Assembly (NCBI RefSeq): GCF_000245015.1
Contig: NZ_JH600070.1
Coordinates: 1,814,637-1,878,636, forward strand
DNA length: 64,000 nucleotides
Reading direction: 5' to 3'
Source of the DNA: Beggiatoa alba B18LD
GTDB taxonomy: Bacteria > Pseudomonadota > Gammaproteobacteria > Beggiatoales > Beggiatoaceae
Both the position numbers and the translations under genes were made by a program. The notes beneath the pieces were generated by a model. It saw only the letters and a program-made list of their open reading frames with translations, was not told the DNA's origin and ran no database searches. Position 1 is the stretch's first letter. Every line of letters begins with the position of its first letter. Below are positions 18,604 through 27,293 of this stretch, piece by piece.

Positions 18604-19621
18604 CTACTTATTTTTAAATTTAAAGTCATCCGCCATTCCACATAGCTTACTATAGGGATTAGTATTATAGGTGTAGTGAATTTCTATACCATTATCAAAA
18701 GTTTTGCTCATTTTTACCCACCCATCTGTACCAGGCCAACGTATATCTGTCATTGGTACAGGAATGACCTTACCAGCACTCTGTACCAGGCCAACGTATA
18801 TCTGTCATTGGTACAGGAATGACCTTACCAGCACTAGGATTACTCATTATTTCTTTCATTGCCAATTGCTCATATAAATTGTTAGCTTCTGTCCTTGCAC
18901 CTTTAGAATGACCGCGACCTAAGTTAGTAGGTGATGGTAAGGCTTTTGGTAATTCAGGTATAGCCTTTCCAACTTTTGTAATACCAGCAGGAATGCCAGG
19001 AATAAGCATTGCAACTGAATCTATGGCGGCATCACCCCATTCTCCATTCGCAATATCCCAAGCTACATTCGCAACATCCCATACAGTATCAACGATAAAT
19101 CCAGAGCTATCTGTATAGTTGATAGGATTTTCATTGATATAAGAGTATAAATTTGCTTGTTTACCCGCAAAATTAATCGGGTCTTTACTCGTCCACCGTC
19201 CCGTCTCCGCTTCATAATCCCGTGCGCCAAACCGTGTGAGTTTGGTATCAACATCATACAATCCACCTGCAAAGCCGAAGGGTTGAAACTCAGGATTAGT
19301 ATCTTGGGTGATATTACCAAACGCATCGTAATCTAAACGTTGAACAATTACGCCTGTTTGCACATCAATGATTAAGCGCGGACTGCCTAAATGGTCGGAG
19401 ATAACGCGATAAGTATTGCCGTTTTTGAGAATGTAATCAGGGATGTTTGCTTTTGAAGCATAGACAAAACGAGCAACTAAATTGCCTTGATAAATAAACT
19501 CTTGTGTCAGAACACCATTGACTTTTTTACCAACACGACGGTTTTTCGCATCGATGATGTATTCAATGGTTTTTGTGGGTTGTTGGACTTGGCGGAGATT
19601 GCCTAGGACATCGTAGTGGTA
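18604..19621 (-). pseudogene. Rhs cassette C: core end plus tip broken by a 55-bp duplication
   Basis: The frame opens at the shared core position near 19620 and runs to a premature stop at 18770. The core has an in-frame loss of 11-12 codons (FIYQG joined to NLVARF) that looks like deletion between two CAAGGCAA repeats. The tip has a helical pre-toxin region ([36 protein letters not shown]), [18 protein letters not shown], and [15 protein letters not shown] 55-bp tandem duplication then shifts the frame. Removing one copy restores the tail GWVKMSKTFDNGIEIHY and ADDFKFKNK to a stop at 18604, an ending common in Rhs tips. The effector activity is not identified. Confidence 0.75.
18726..18835. 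repeat. Exact 55-bp tandem duplication inside toxin tip
   Basis: 18726-18780 and 18781-18835 are identical, both beginning CTGTACCAGGCCAACG. Since 55 is not a multiple of three, the duplication frameshifts the tip. Perfect identity indicates that it is recent or maintained. Confidence 0.95.
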
Positions 19622-19622
19622 A

Positions 19623-19639
19623 GGTGGGCGATGCCCACC
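19623..19639. repeat. Cassette-junction palindrome (B/C)
   Basis: GGTGGGC-GAT-GCCCACC, identical to the copy at 15072-15088. It lies 13 nt after the stop of the gene at 19653 and immediately before the core of cassette C. Confidence 0.8.
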
Positions 19640-19652
19640 TTATTTGGCTGGG

Positions 19653-20279
19653 CTATGTTCGTTTGTTAATATGAATGTATTCTTCATAAATTATACTAGT
19701 ATTTGAGCAGGAATCAGTTTGATGATGAGTGGGATTTACTAAAGGAGTACAAATACAAATTGCTGATATTTTAAAGAGCTTGCTTCTAACATATTCCACA
19801 ATGATATTGCTCCCTAATGGGTCTATTCCATCAAGAGAAAATATGAGAATATCAGAATGGCTACAAGCTATCTCAATTTCAATCAGAAAGCGTTGTGTGC
19901 AACTCAAAAATCTAACCATTGTAGATGGAAAAATATTTATGCTACATAATATTTCTTCAGATTGGTAAATACTTAAATTTGCAAATGTCTTCAAATAATC
20001 AAGAGCTGTTTTTTTATACCATTTATATCTAAAGAACAAAGAATCATTTAAAAATAACAATACCCCTACTCTTGATGGGTTACCAAAAATTTTTAAACTA
20101 TTAGTGCGATACTTTTTAAGTAAAATATTAAAGATAAGATTTATTTCTACTGGGCGGATACTTTTTGGTAGTTTCATGCATAGTATTTTATTCTCATATA
20201 AAGTAAATGCTGGTATCACGATATCTCCAGTAACTACACCACTACATACTATCTTGACACCAGCATCTGATAACACCAT
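19653..20279 (-). CDS. ABC-ATPase-like protein lacking Walker A, cassette B
   Basis: A 208-residue protein. Its C-terminal half follows the order of an ABC transporter ATPase: TALDYLKTFANL like the helical domain, then MVRFLSCTQRFLIEIEIA in place of the LSGGQ signature, then SDILIFSLDGIDPLGSNIIV in place of Walker B and D-loop, where DEP is replaced by SLD. No GxxGxGK(S/T) P-loop exists in the N-terminal half, so it should not hydrolyse ATP. It starts 11 nt after the end of the cassette B tip, so it sits in the immunity-gene position. The likeness is judged by eye. It could be an immunity protein derived from an ABC ATPase, or a decayed one. Confidence 0.5.
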   Translation of the reverse strand: MVLSDAGVKIVCSGVVTGDIVIPAFTLYENKILCMKLPKSIRPVEINLIFNILLKKYRTNSLKIFGNPSRVGVLLFLNDSLFFRYKWYKKTALDYLKTFANLSIYQSEEILCSINIFPSTMVRFLSCTQRFLIEIEIACSHSDILIFSLDGIDPLGSNIIVEYVRSKLFKISAICICTPLVNPTHHQTDSCSNTSIIYEEYIHINKRT

Positions 20280-20290
20280 GATGATTTACC

Positions 20291-21247
20291 TTATCTTCCT
20301 AAAGGACAACTATTAATCTGCATTCCGTATGAGAGTTTATCCCATTTACCCTCACGGATTAAACTCCACACAGGTTCTGGATTACCTGTCTCCTTCCAGT
20401 GCGGCTGTCATTCTATGATGCCCCTCAGTCACATAGTATTTGCCATCATCTAAGTACCCAGCTATTTGCGCTCGCAATTCAGAATAGTTGAAATTACCAT
20501 TCAGCATATCATTTTTAATCTGATCAACCAATTCAGGATTACGTAACCCACGCTGTGTCCCCTTAATAATGGGTAATACATCTGCAACAACGGAAACAGC
20601 TGTGGTTCCTATTCTTACCGCAGATACCGTTGCACCTAAAATATCACCAGGTCCCAAGCTTGGTACAATCGCATCATTTTCATGCCCTGCTGGTAAAGTT
20701 GGGGGTACAACTATATCGTAAATAGTGAGTGCAATAGCTATAATGGGAGCAACAAACCAAGCAAGCTTACCTGTCGGGTCAATCCAATTGACTGGGCACT
20801 ACCGACATACTCAAATAAATTAGCACTCCCGCCTTTAAAATTAATCGGGTCTTTACTCGTCCACCGCTCCGTCTCCGCTTCATAATCCCGTGCGCCAAAC
20901 CGTGTGAGTTTGGTATCAACATCATACAATCCACCTGCAAAGCCGAAGGGTTGAAACTCAGGGGTGATATTACCAAACGCATCGTAATTTAAGCGTTGGG
21001 CAATTGTGCCTGTTTGCACATCAATGATTAAGCGCGGACTACCTAAGTGGTCGGAGATAACTCGATAAGTATTGCCATTTTTGAGGATGTAATCAGGAAT
21101 GTTTGCTTTTGAAGCATAGACAAAACGAGCAACTAAATTGCCTTGCCCGTCTAATTGCGCAACAGGTTTGAGTTTGCCTTGATAGATAAAGCCTTGTGTC
21201 AGTACGCCATTGACTTTTTTACCGACACGACCGACGGTTTTTCGCAT
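20291..21247 (-). pseudogene. Rhs cassette B: core plus ParB-like tip with two frameshifts
   Basis: The core begins inside NRRVGKK, after a hairpin, and lacks four codons (NITPEFQPF against [13 protein letters not shown] elsewhere). At about 20800 one base is missing in the SDPVNW region, so the frame ends at 20738 with an unrelated tail. Adding it back gives [18 protein letters not shown], then LGPGDILGATVSAVRIG, RGLRNPELVDQIKNDML and YYVTEGHHRMTAALE, a ParB/Srx-like G-H-H-R tip. A second shift near 20395 hides ETGNPEPVWSLIREGKW, which ends at 20291. The tip therefore looks like a nuclease-type effector that is inactive in its current form. Confidence 0.7.
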
Positions 21248-21256
21248 CGATGCTGA

Positions 21257-21281
21257 GGGGGGTATCGTAACGATACCTCCC
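21257..21281. repeat. Junction hairpin (A/B)
   Basis: GGGGGTATCGT and ACGATACCTCCC pair as an imperfect stem of about 11 bp. It differs in sequence from the GGTGGGC palindromes but sits at the same place, between an immunity-position gene (stop at 21293) and the start of a repeated Rhs core. Confidence 0.65.
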
Positions 21282-21292
21282 TGCTTGGCTTG

Positions 21293-22126
21293 CTATTCAC
21301 AAAAGACAGGTTGCTTATGACACAACCAAACATGCCAAAAAAAGACTCTTTCTTTACGTATCTCTTCAGTCCCCTCATTATAAAGCTCACTGCCCGCTCC
21401 TGTTATTACTCCCAACATCGTATCGAGTAAATCAATGACTAAATCTGGAGAATAGTGAGTAATACCCTCAACACTTCCATCATCAAAAACATGCGGGGAA
21501 TTAAGTGCTAACCCTGGATAAGGTAATACTCTCCTATCGTCCATGTATTTAATCAACGCAGGAGCAATGCTGACATCTCGTGTTTGGAGTTGATCACAGG
21601 CTTTATGTACTTTTTCTTTATCAAAAATATCCACTAAAAATTGTTTTACTGTTAACTCTTCATTCAATGAATTTCGATTTAAATAATCGTGAACTTTTTT
21701 TACATCAGTTACTTGTTGGAGAATTTCTTGTTTTACCATTTGAGTGAAAGCTGTCTCTTTGGAAATGTTTATGATAGCTTTTGACCAATCAAGAAGAAAA
21801 ATCCAATTAGAATCATGTGAGTCATCCAAAAAAACCATACAATCCTGCTTAAGACAGTTCTTAAGTAGGCTTTTATGTTTTTCAATATAAAAAGTGACTT
21901 TTCGGTCGTCTTTAATACTACTACCTTTAAGTATGCTAGTTATTTGAAAATCTGCGGTAAATGAATTATCAGATTCAGAAAGACTCGTTACTTTCCCTAT
22001 GACGATAACATTAGCATATACAACTGCTTTCCATAATGGCATATCTATTGGTTGTTCAATCTTGGGGGGTAACAAAAAAGTGAAAACTAACGTTGTTAGG
22101 AGTAAGTTTGTCATGTTTAACACCAT
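21293..22126 (-). CDS. Exported protein, putative immunity protein of main Rhs
   Basis: About 277 residues with an N-terminal hydrophobic segment (MTNLLLTTLVFTFLLPP) that looks like a signal peptide or anchor. The next part (AVVYANVIVIGKVTSL, FTADFQITSILKGSSIKDD, VTFYIEKHKSLLKNC) reads as a small beta-rich domain. The C-terminal half is helical and includes SIAPALIKYMDDRRVLPYPG, which looks like a HEAT-type repeat. I do not recognise the family. Start is uncertain: ATG at 22126, ATG at 22114 or TTG at 22141, none with a clear Shine-Dalgarno site. It follows the main Rhs gene, from which a small MITE now separates it. Confidence 0.5.
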   Translation of the reverse strand: MVLNMTNLLLTTLVFTFLLPPKIEQPIDMPLWKAVVYANVIVIGKVTSLSESDNSFTADFQITSILKGSSIKDDRKVTFYIEKHKSLLKNCLKQDCMVFLDDSHDSNWIFLLDWSKAIINISKETAFTQMVKQEILQQVTDVKKVHDYLNRNSLNEELTVKQFLVDIFDKEKVHKACDQLQTRDVSIAPALIKYMDDRRVLPYPGLALNSPHVFDDGSVEGITHYSPDLVIDLLDTMLGVITGAGSELYNEGTEEIRKERVFFWHVWLCHKQPVFCE

Positions 22127-22146
22127 GAAATGATTATTCAACTATT

Positions 22147-22231
22147 ATTAGGAATTACGCAGTTGAATAGATAAATTTTTGATTTAAAATCAAAATTAAT
22201 AAATTACAACTTCAACTGCGTAACTCCTAAT
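22147..22231. mobile_element. 85-bp hairpin MITE with ATTAGGARTTACGCAGTTGAA ends
   Basis: Left arm ATTAGGAATTACGCAGTTGAA (22147-22167) and right arm TTCAACTGCGTAACTCCTAAT (22211-22231) are inverted repeats with one mismatch, and an inner TTTTGATTT/AAATCAAAA palindrome completes a long hairpin. No coding capacity. Ends of this kind occur on miniature elements in cyanobacteria and sulfur bacteria as I recall. It lies between the main Rhs tip and its presumed immunity gene. Confidence 0.8.
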
Positions 22232-22247
22232 ATCGTTTTAATATCTC

Positions 22248-24228
22248 TTATTTTGGACAATTCCTTGTAATATTATTAATTCCGTATTTATTTTGCAGTA
22301 TATCTTCTATATCAATTTCCCATACCGTCCCAGAAGAACCATGCATAATATTGCCGAAAAACTTGAGTTTCTTTTCTCTTTTTTCTCTAGTATCGTCAGA
22401 TGGTTGAACATATCTATCGTCGATTCCCATAAGGTGTCCACTCTGATTCAGCTCGGATAAACATTTGGTCACGTTCAACTGATGTGAATCCTTCACGTCT
22501 GGTGTATACAACATTTATTATATTTCCACCTGATTCAACGGTTTGAACTTTCATTGAGGTAGTATACTTACCAAACTGACCACTCCATCCTTTTTGAACT
22601 TGGTTAATAAATCTCTGTTCAAACCCCCAAGAAGTTTCCCCTCGAAAAGTAACAGGTAGAATAATCTGTATATTATCCCCACATACGACTACATTCACAT
22701 ATAATCCTGTGGAATCAATAAAGTTTATTGGGTCATTACCTGTATAAACAAACACATTACTTTCAGCAACCAACCCAATCGGGTCTTTACTCGTCCACCA
22801 CCCCGTCTCCGCTTCATAATCCCGTGCGCCAAACCGTGTCAGTTTCGTATCAACATCATACAATCCTCCAGCAAACCCAAACGGTTGAAACTCAGGATTC
22901 GTATCTTGGGTGATATTACCAAACGCATCGTAATTTAAGCGTTGGGCAATTGTGCCTGTTTGCACATCAATGATTAAGCGCGGACTGCCTAAGTGGTCGG
23001 AGATAACGCGATAAGTATTGCCATTTTTGAGAATGTAATCAGGAATGTTTGCTTTTGAAGCATAGACAAAACGAGCAACTAAATTGCCTTGTCCATCGAG
23101 TTGAACAACAGGTTTTAACTTACCTTGATAAATAAAGCGTTGTGTCAGCACACCATTGACTTTTTTACCGACACGACGGTTTTTCGCATCGATGACGTAT
23201 TCGATGGTTTTTGTGGGTTGTTGGACTTGGCGGAGATTGCCTAATACGTCGTAATGATAGGTTGTATCATTTTTAGTCAGTAATTCGCCATTGAACGTAT
23301 AGCTGTAAGTGTTTGAACCATATTGCAACAAACGGTCTTGTGCATCGTACTGTGCGTTGTTGAGGCGGTTGCCATTGGCATCGTATTGATAGGTTTCTGT
23401 GATGATTCCATCTTGTTTGACTTCAATTAAGCGTCCTGCGAGGTCGTAGCTGTAATCAATGCTGTGGGTAATGCCTTCAATCGTTTCTAATTTCTGGGTA
23501 ATCCGTCCTGCTTTATCGTGGGTGTAATAAACCTGATACAGGGGATTGTTGGCATAACTCGCGGTTTCCGCGCTCAGTTCGCCAAAAAGGCTGTATTCGC
23601 GTTGGGTTACGACATTTTCTAGGGTGGTGCTTGTTAATAAACCATTTTCTGCTCGTCGGTTCAGTTGGATTGCACCAACTTGGCTTAATAATCCGTCGTT
23701 ATCGTATTGATAGCTGATAGTTTCCCCATTTACACGGGCTTCAGTGACTTGTAGGTTGTTGTTGTAACTTAATTCCACCGAACCATTCACTGTGCCTGTG
23801 CTGGTTTCTGAGAGGGCTAAAGAACCATCGTAGGTGTAACTGAGTGCGCTACCATCAACGGCGGTTAAACTGGTGACTCGTCCTTGTGGGTCATAACTTA
23901 AGTTTTGTGTGCCATTGGGCAGGGTTAAGTTGTTTAAACGTCCTTGCGCATAATTGAGCGTAACGGTTTGTCCATCGGGGCGGATAATTTGCGTGAGTTC
24001 TTTGTCCACATTCCAAATATATTGGGTTTGTGGCGCAGTTATCTCGGGTAAAACAGGCGGAATATAGGCGGTTTGATAATCCACCGCGTTGTAATCAAAC
24101 GTATGTTGGGGACGACTCGGTGGGGTAATTGCGGTGACATTGCCGTTGGCATCATATTGGTAATAAATCACTCTGCCATCGGTGAGTGTTTGCGTGAGTA
24201 GGCGACCGACAGCGTTTGAACATATCAA
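22248..24228 (-). pseudogene. Main Rhs/YD-repeat gene, 5'-truncated, tip frameshifted
   Basis: A 604-codon frame from a TTG at 24228 to a stop at 22445-22414. It has about ten YD repeats (GNVTAITPPSRPQHTFDYNA, YQYDANGNRLNNAQYDAQDR) that build the toxin-enclosing shell, then the core end common to all cassettes, through WTSKDPIGL and DPINFIDSTGL. The N-terminal half of a normal Rhs, including any secretion adaptor region, is missing; it abuts an XRE gene. The tip begins VVVCGDNIQIILPVTF and GWSGQFGKYTT. In the next frame the continuation reads SGHLMGIDDRY and FGNIMHGSSGTVWEIDIEDIL, resembling metallopeptidase-like Rhs tips, but the expected HExGH Glu/His appear as NQSGH. So the tip is shifted near 22440-22510 and probably dead. 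Confidence 0.75.
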
Positions 24229-24413
24229 ACATCAGTTTTTACGCCTAATAGAAGCTGTATTGGAATACATAAAACTTTAGATAATTCAATAATATTACTT
24301 AAACACCATGAGTCAATGTAATTTGGGTCAGATTCTACAGATTTTATTGCCCAAACATAAAGACCTGTTTTATCGCTTAATTCATCTTCAGATAAGCCTT
24401 TTTGTTCCCTCAT
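24225..24413 (-). CDS. Small XRE-family helix-turn-helix protein
   Basis: 62 residues with an HTH_3/XRE-like layout: QKGLSEDELSDKTGLYVWAI (first helix and recognition region), SVESDPNYIDSW, LSNIIELSKVLCIPIQLLL. It would bind DNA as a small repressor. Its stop codon overlaps the TTG start of the truncated Rhs by 4 nt, so it marks the breakpoint where Rhs lost its 5' part. It is divergent from the secreted-protein gene at 24472, 58 bp away, whose promoter it could control. It may itself be a leftover of another toxin/immunity cassette. Confidence 0.55.
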   Translation of the reverse strand: MREQKGLSEDELSDKTGLYVWAIKSVESDPNYIDSWCLSNIIELSKVLCIPIQLLLGVKTDV

Positions 24414-24471
24414 TTGCTTGATTAATACATTTCTACATTTATTCTTTTAGATAGCGTTTTAAGGACAATAT

Positions 24472-25176
24472 ATGCGTCAACAATTTGTAATTGCTTTTAC
24501 TACCATGTTACTTTTTCAATCTGTTGCCATTGCAGCGACCCCAGAAACATGGTTAGCTAAAATCAAAGAACAAGGTTATGAACCTATCCTGCAACAATCC
24601 TTTCAACAAGCAGGACAAGACAAACAAATGGTACTTGTCGCAAAGTCTAAGGGAGATGCTCATGCGGATAACAGCACCGTGTGGGCTACCGTTTGGACAA
24701 ATGAGAATAGCAACTGGAAAATAGAGGCAGAAACAAAAAACATCGATGCACCGGGTAGTGGTGGCGCGTATCCCAGCGTTACTTTTGTGAAAGTAGGTGA
24801 TGATAACTATGGGGCTATTTTAGACGGGGGCGGCACGTTCCAAGGCTACACGGTTTCAAATTCTACCGTTATCCTGCCAATTGGTAAAAAATTTATTATT
24901 GCCCTAGATCAAGAAACTTACAGCGACAATTTAGGGACTTGTGAACCAGATGCTCACCCCTTAGAGTGTTACGAATATGACCAAAAAATCAGTTTCGTCA
25001 AAGGGAATGATGCTGAATTTTATGATTTACAACTGACTGAAACAGGGACGAAACGTGCAAGTGAATCTGATAATACGATTATTCCTGCGACAGGCGAAAA
25101 ACGCTTAGTTTTTAACGGCGCATCTTATCAAGCAGAAGAAGCCAAAAAAACTGAGCATAAAAGCTCTTTTAAATAA
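24472..25176 (+). CDS. Secreted protein of unknown function
   Basis: A 234-residue protein with a clear signal peptide (RQQFVIAFTTMLLFQSVAIAA, cleavage about residue 21-22). The mature part is hydrophilic and probably beta-rich (DNSTVWATVWTNENSNWK, GSGGAYPSVTFVKVGDDNYG, DGGGTFQGYTVSNSTVILP). Two cysteines in CEPDAHPLECYEYDQK could form a disulfide. No family recognised. A strong terminator follows. It faces away from the Rhs island and does not share its base composition. Confidence 0.6.
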   Translation: MRQQFVIAFTTMLLFQSVAIAATPETWLAKIKEQGYEPILQQSFQQAGQDKQMVLVAKSKGDAHADNSTVWATVWTNENSNWKIEAETKNIDAPGSGGAYPSVTFVKVGDDNYGAILDGGGTFQGYTVSNSTVILPIGKKFIIALDQETYSDNLGTCEPDAHPLECYEYDQKISFVKGNDAEFYDLQLTETGTKRASESDNTIIPATGEKRLVFNGASYQAEEAKKTEHKSSFK

Positions 25177-25205
25177 GCGTATTTTGAAGTACTGCTTTAA
25201 ATAAC

Positions 25206-25243
25206 AAAGACCTGCTAAATTTTGGAAATTTAGCAGGTCTTTT
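25206..25243. terminator. Terminator derived from the ACCTGCTA repeat hairpin
   Basis: AAAGACCTGCTAAATTT and AAATTTAGCAGGTCTTT form a 17-bp perfect stem with a 3-4-nt loop, followed by TTTTTTT. The words match the GACCTGCTAGG hairpin inside the MITE-like repeats, so a repeat hairpin seems to serve as terminator here and again at 40942. Confidence 0.85.
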
Positions 25244-25257
25244 TTTGTCTGATACGT

Positions 25258-25953
25258 TTATACACCACCCCGTAGCCAAGGTTTGAGCAAGTGGCTGATT
25301 AAATCCCCCATATATTTCAATAAATCAGTGCCCATGCCTGCATGAAAACGGGAAACGTCATTGCTGCCCATAGCAAGAATGCCGTTAGCCTTAGGCACAC
25401 CCAAGGGAATTAAAACCGCTGAGGCAATTCGACTATTGGGAAATAAATAATCGGTTTGCACATGAGATAAACGCCCACAACTGGGGTGATTTGTACTTAA
25501 TAAGGTTTCAAATAAGGTAAAAACCTGCGCGTCATATTCCACAAATTCTTGTCTGCCCGCTAAGACAGGATTAGGAATATCAAATAGTTTCACCACAACG
25601 GCATCTGTTCCAAATTCTTTATGTAATGTACCGTACAAACGGTTAAAAAATTCATCCGCACTAATAGCCGCAGCAAGTACGCTAATTAAACGTTGAATCC
25701 GTTGATTTAATATCTCATTTTGCTTTGCAATGGCAATGAGATTATCTAATTTACGCTGAAGTTGTTGATTTTCATCGCGTAAAACAATTAATTGCCGTTC
25801 TACTAAGGAAACCGCAGAGCCTTTTTGTTGATGTGGAATTTCTAAAATAGCTAAAAGATTTTCATGACGCGAAAAAAACTTCGGATGCCGTCTTAAATAT
25901 TCAACAATAGCATCTTCCTCTGGCATTTCATCGATTAAGGTTTGTGTATTCAT
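25258..25953 (-). CDS. DUF484 family protein
   Basis: A 231-residue DUF484 protein (YigA-like). The N-terminal part has [26 protein letters not shown] and a short coiled coil ([17 protein letters not shown]); the C-terminal part is a GAF-like domain ([25 protein letters not shown]). Its function is not established. In gammaproteobacteria the order dapF-DUF484-xerC is common. Here it overlaps dapF by 4 nt, but no xerC follows. Confidence 0.92.
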   Translation of the reverse strand: MNTQTLIDEMPEEDAIVEYLRRHPKFFSRHENLLAILEIPHQQKGSAVSLVERQLIVLRDENQQLQRKLDNLIAIAKQNEILNQRIQRLISVLAAAISADEFFNRLYGTLHKEFGTDAVVVKLFDIPNPVLAGRQEFVEYDAQVFTLFETLLSTNHPSCGRLSHVQTDYLFPNSRIASAVLIPLGVPKANGILAMGSNDVSRFHAGMGTDLLKYMGDLISHLLKPWLRGGV

Positions 25954-26789
25954 AATTCTATTGTTCCCTCAAAAACACAGGTAGCAGGGCCACTCATATT
26001 CACGCTTGCTGAATCCGTCGCTGCCCATTCAATATGCAATTGCCCATAATGCAAGTGAACAATAACAGATGAGCCTAATAGTCCAGCACGTTGCCCTGCA
26101 ACAACAGCCGCACAAGCACCTGTTCCACAAGCAAAAGTTTCCCCTACACCACGTTCAAACACTCGTAAACGGATTTGATGTTTATCGACAATCTGCATAA
26201 AACCAACATTCACCCGCTCAGGAAAACGCGGATGTTGCTCAATTTCCGCGCCTAAGGTTTGTACAGGGGCATCACGAACATTGTCCACAATCAAAACGAC
26301 ATGGGGATTGCCCATAGAAACGACACTGACTTGATACGTTCGCCCCTCAACTTCTAAGGGGTAAAATAAAGCGGTTTCTTCAGCAAGAAATGGAATTTCG
26401 GCAGGTAAAAAACGCGGTTTTCCCATATTGACGGTAATATTACCATCAGGGCGGATATGCAATTGGATAATCCCTGACATGGTTTCGACATGTAAAATAT
26501 GTTTAGTCGTTAATCCTTTGTCATAGACATATTTTGCAAAACAACGTGCACCATTGCCACACTGTTGAACTTCCGAGCCATCCGCATTAAAAATACGATA
26601 GCGAAAATCAACCATCGCTTGGGTTGACGGTTCTACAACCAATAATTGATCACAGCCAATGCCAATATGCCGATTCGCAAGATAACGAATTTGAATAGGC
26701 GTTAGGCTAAAAGCTTGCTTCATGGCATTGATAACAATAAAGTCGTTACCAAGCCCATGCATTTTAGTAAAGGGAAGCAAAGTGCGCAT
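25950..26789 (-). CDS. dapF: Diaminopimelate epimerase DapF
   Basis: A 279-residue epimerase converting LL- to meso-diaminopimelate for lysine and peptidoglycan. The family start ([14 protein letters not shown]) is present. The two catalytic cysteines are in [13 protein letters not shown] near residue 73 and [14 protein letters not shown] near residue 220, both intact. [10 protein letters not shown] and ERVNVGFMQ are further hallmarks. Length is normal. It is the first gene of a two-gene unit with DUF484. Confidence 0.97.
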   Translation of the reverse strand: MRTLLPFTKMHGLGNDFIVINAMKQAFSLTPIQIRYLANRHIGIGCDQLLVVEPSTQAMVDFRYRIFNADGSEVQQCGNGARCFAKYVYDKGLTTKHILHVETMSGIIQLHIRPDGNITVNMGKPRFLPAEIPFLAEETALFYPLEVEGRTYQVSVVSMGNPHVVLIVDNVRDAPVQTLGAEIEQHPRFPERVNVGFMQIVDKHQIRLRVFERGVGETFACGTGACAAVVAGQRAGLLGSSVIVHLHYGQLHIEWAATDSASVNMSGPATCVFEGTIEL

Positions 26790-27055
26790 TGTGTAATAAT
26801 GTACGATTTATTGAAAAATAAGCGGAGTATCTTACCGATTTTATGAGATTTACCACGATAACACAAAATTCATTTTGTCTTATCTTCACAGATTCAATGC
26901 CCGTGACGAGTATTCGTTTTTTATAAAAAGACAGATTAAACTAATTAAACAGAATGATAAGCAATGCTTTTGAGTGGTTTATGAAAAACTCGCTTAAGTA
27001 TGCTTGTTAAATACAAATTAATGTTTAGAAAACAAATAAATTTTAAGAGAAAAAT

Positions 27056-27268
27056 ATGCAATTAGGCACAGAAGAACGGATAAAACTAGAACAGCATATT
27101 GAGGAATTAGAGTTAGAACACCACGATTTAGACGATGTTATTCATCGTTTATCACAGGATAAGCATATGGATCAACTTCAATTACAACGACTGAAAAAAC
27201 GAAAGTTGTATTTAAAAGATACAATTATGCGTTTAAAAAGTCAGCTTATTCCTGATTTAAATGCATAA
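27056..27268 (+). CDS. DUF465 (YdcH-like) small helical protein
   Basis: 70 residues, two helices separated by a short turn (RIKLEQHIEELELEHHDLDD, IHRLSQDKHMDQLQLQRLKK, RKLYLKDTIMRLKSQLIPD). The pattern HxxLDxxI and the basic RLKKRKLxLKD end fit DUF465/YdcH, a widespread family of unknown function. It sits 25 bp upstream of a PilZ gene and may be cotranscribed with it and lptG. Confidence 0.85.
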   Translation: MQLGTEERIKLEQHIEELELEHHDLDDVIHRLSQDKHMDQLQLQRLKKRKLYLKDTIMRLKSQLIPDLNA

Positions 27269-27293
27269 TTGCTGATAAACTGAGGGATTTCTT

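Noticed and set aside
24200-24230. TTG start of the main Rhs as a genuine translation start
   Set aside because: It lies inside the XRE gene's last codons without a Shine-Dalgarno site, and the protein lacks the whole N-terminal half of Rhs; treated as a truncation breakpoint.
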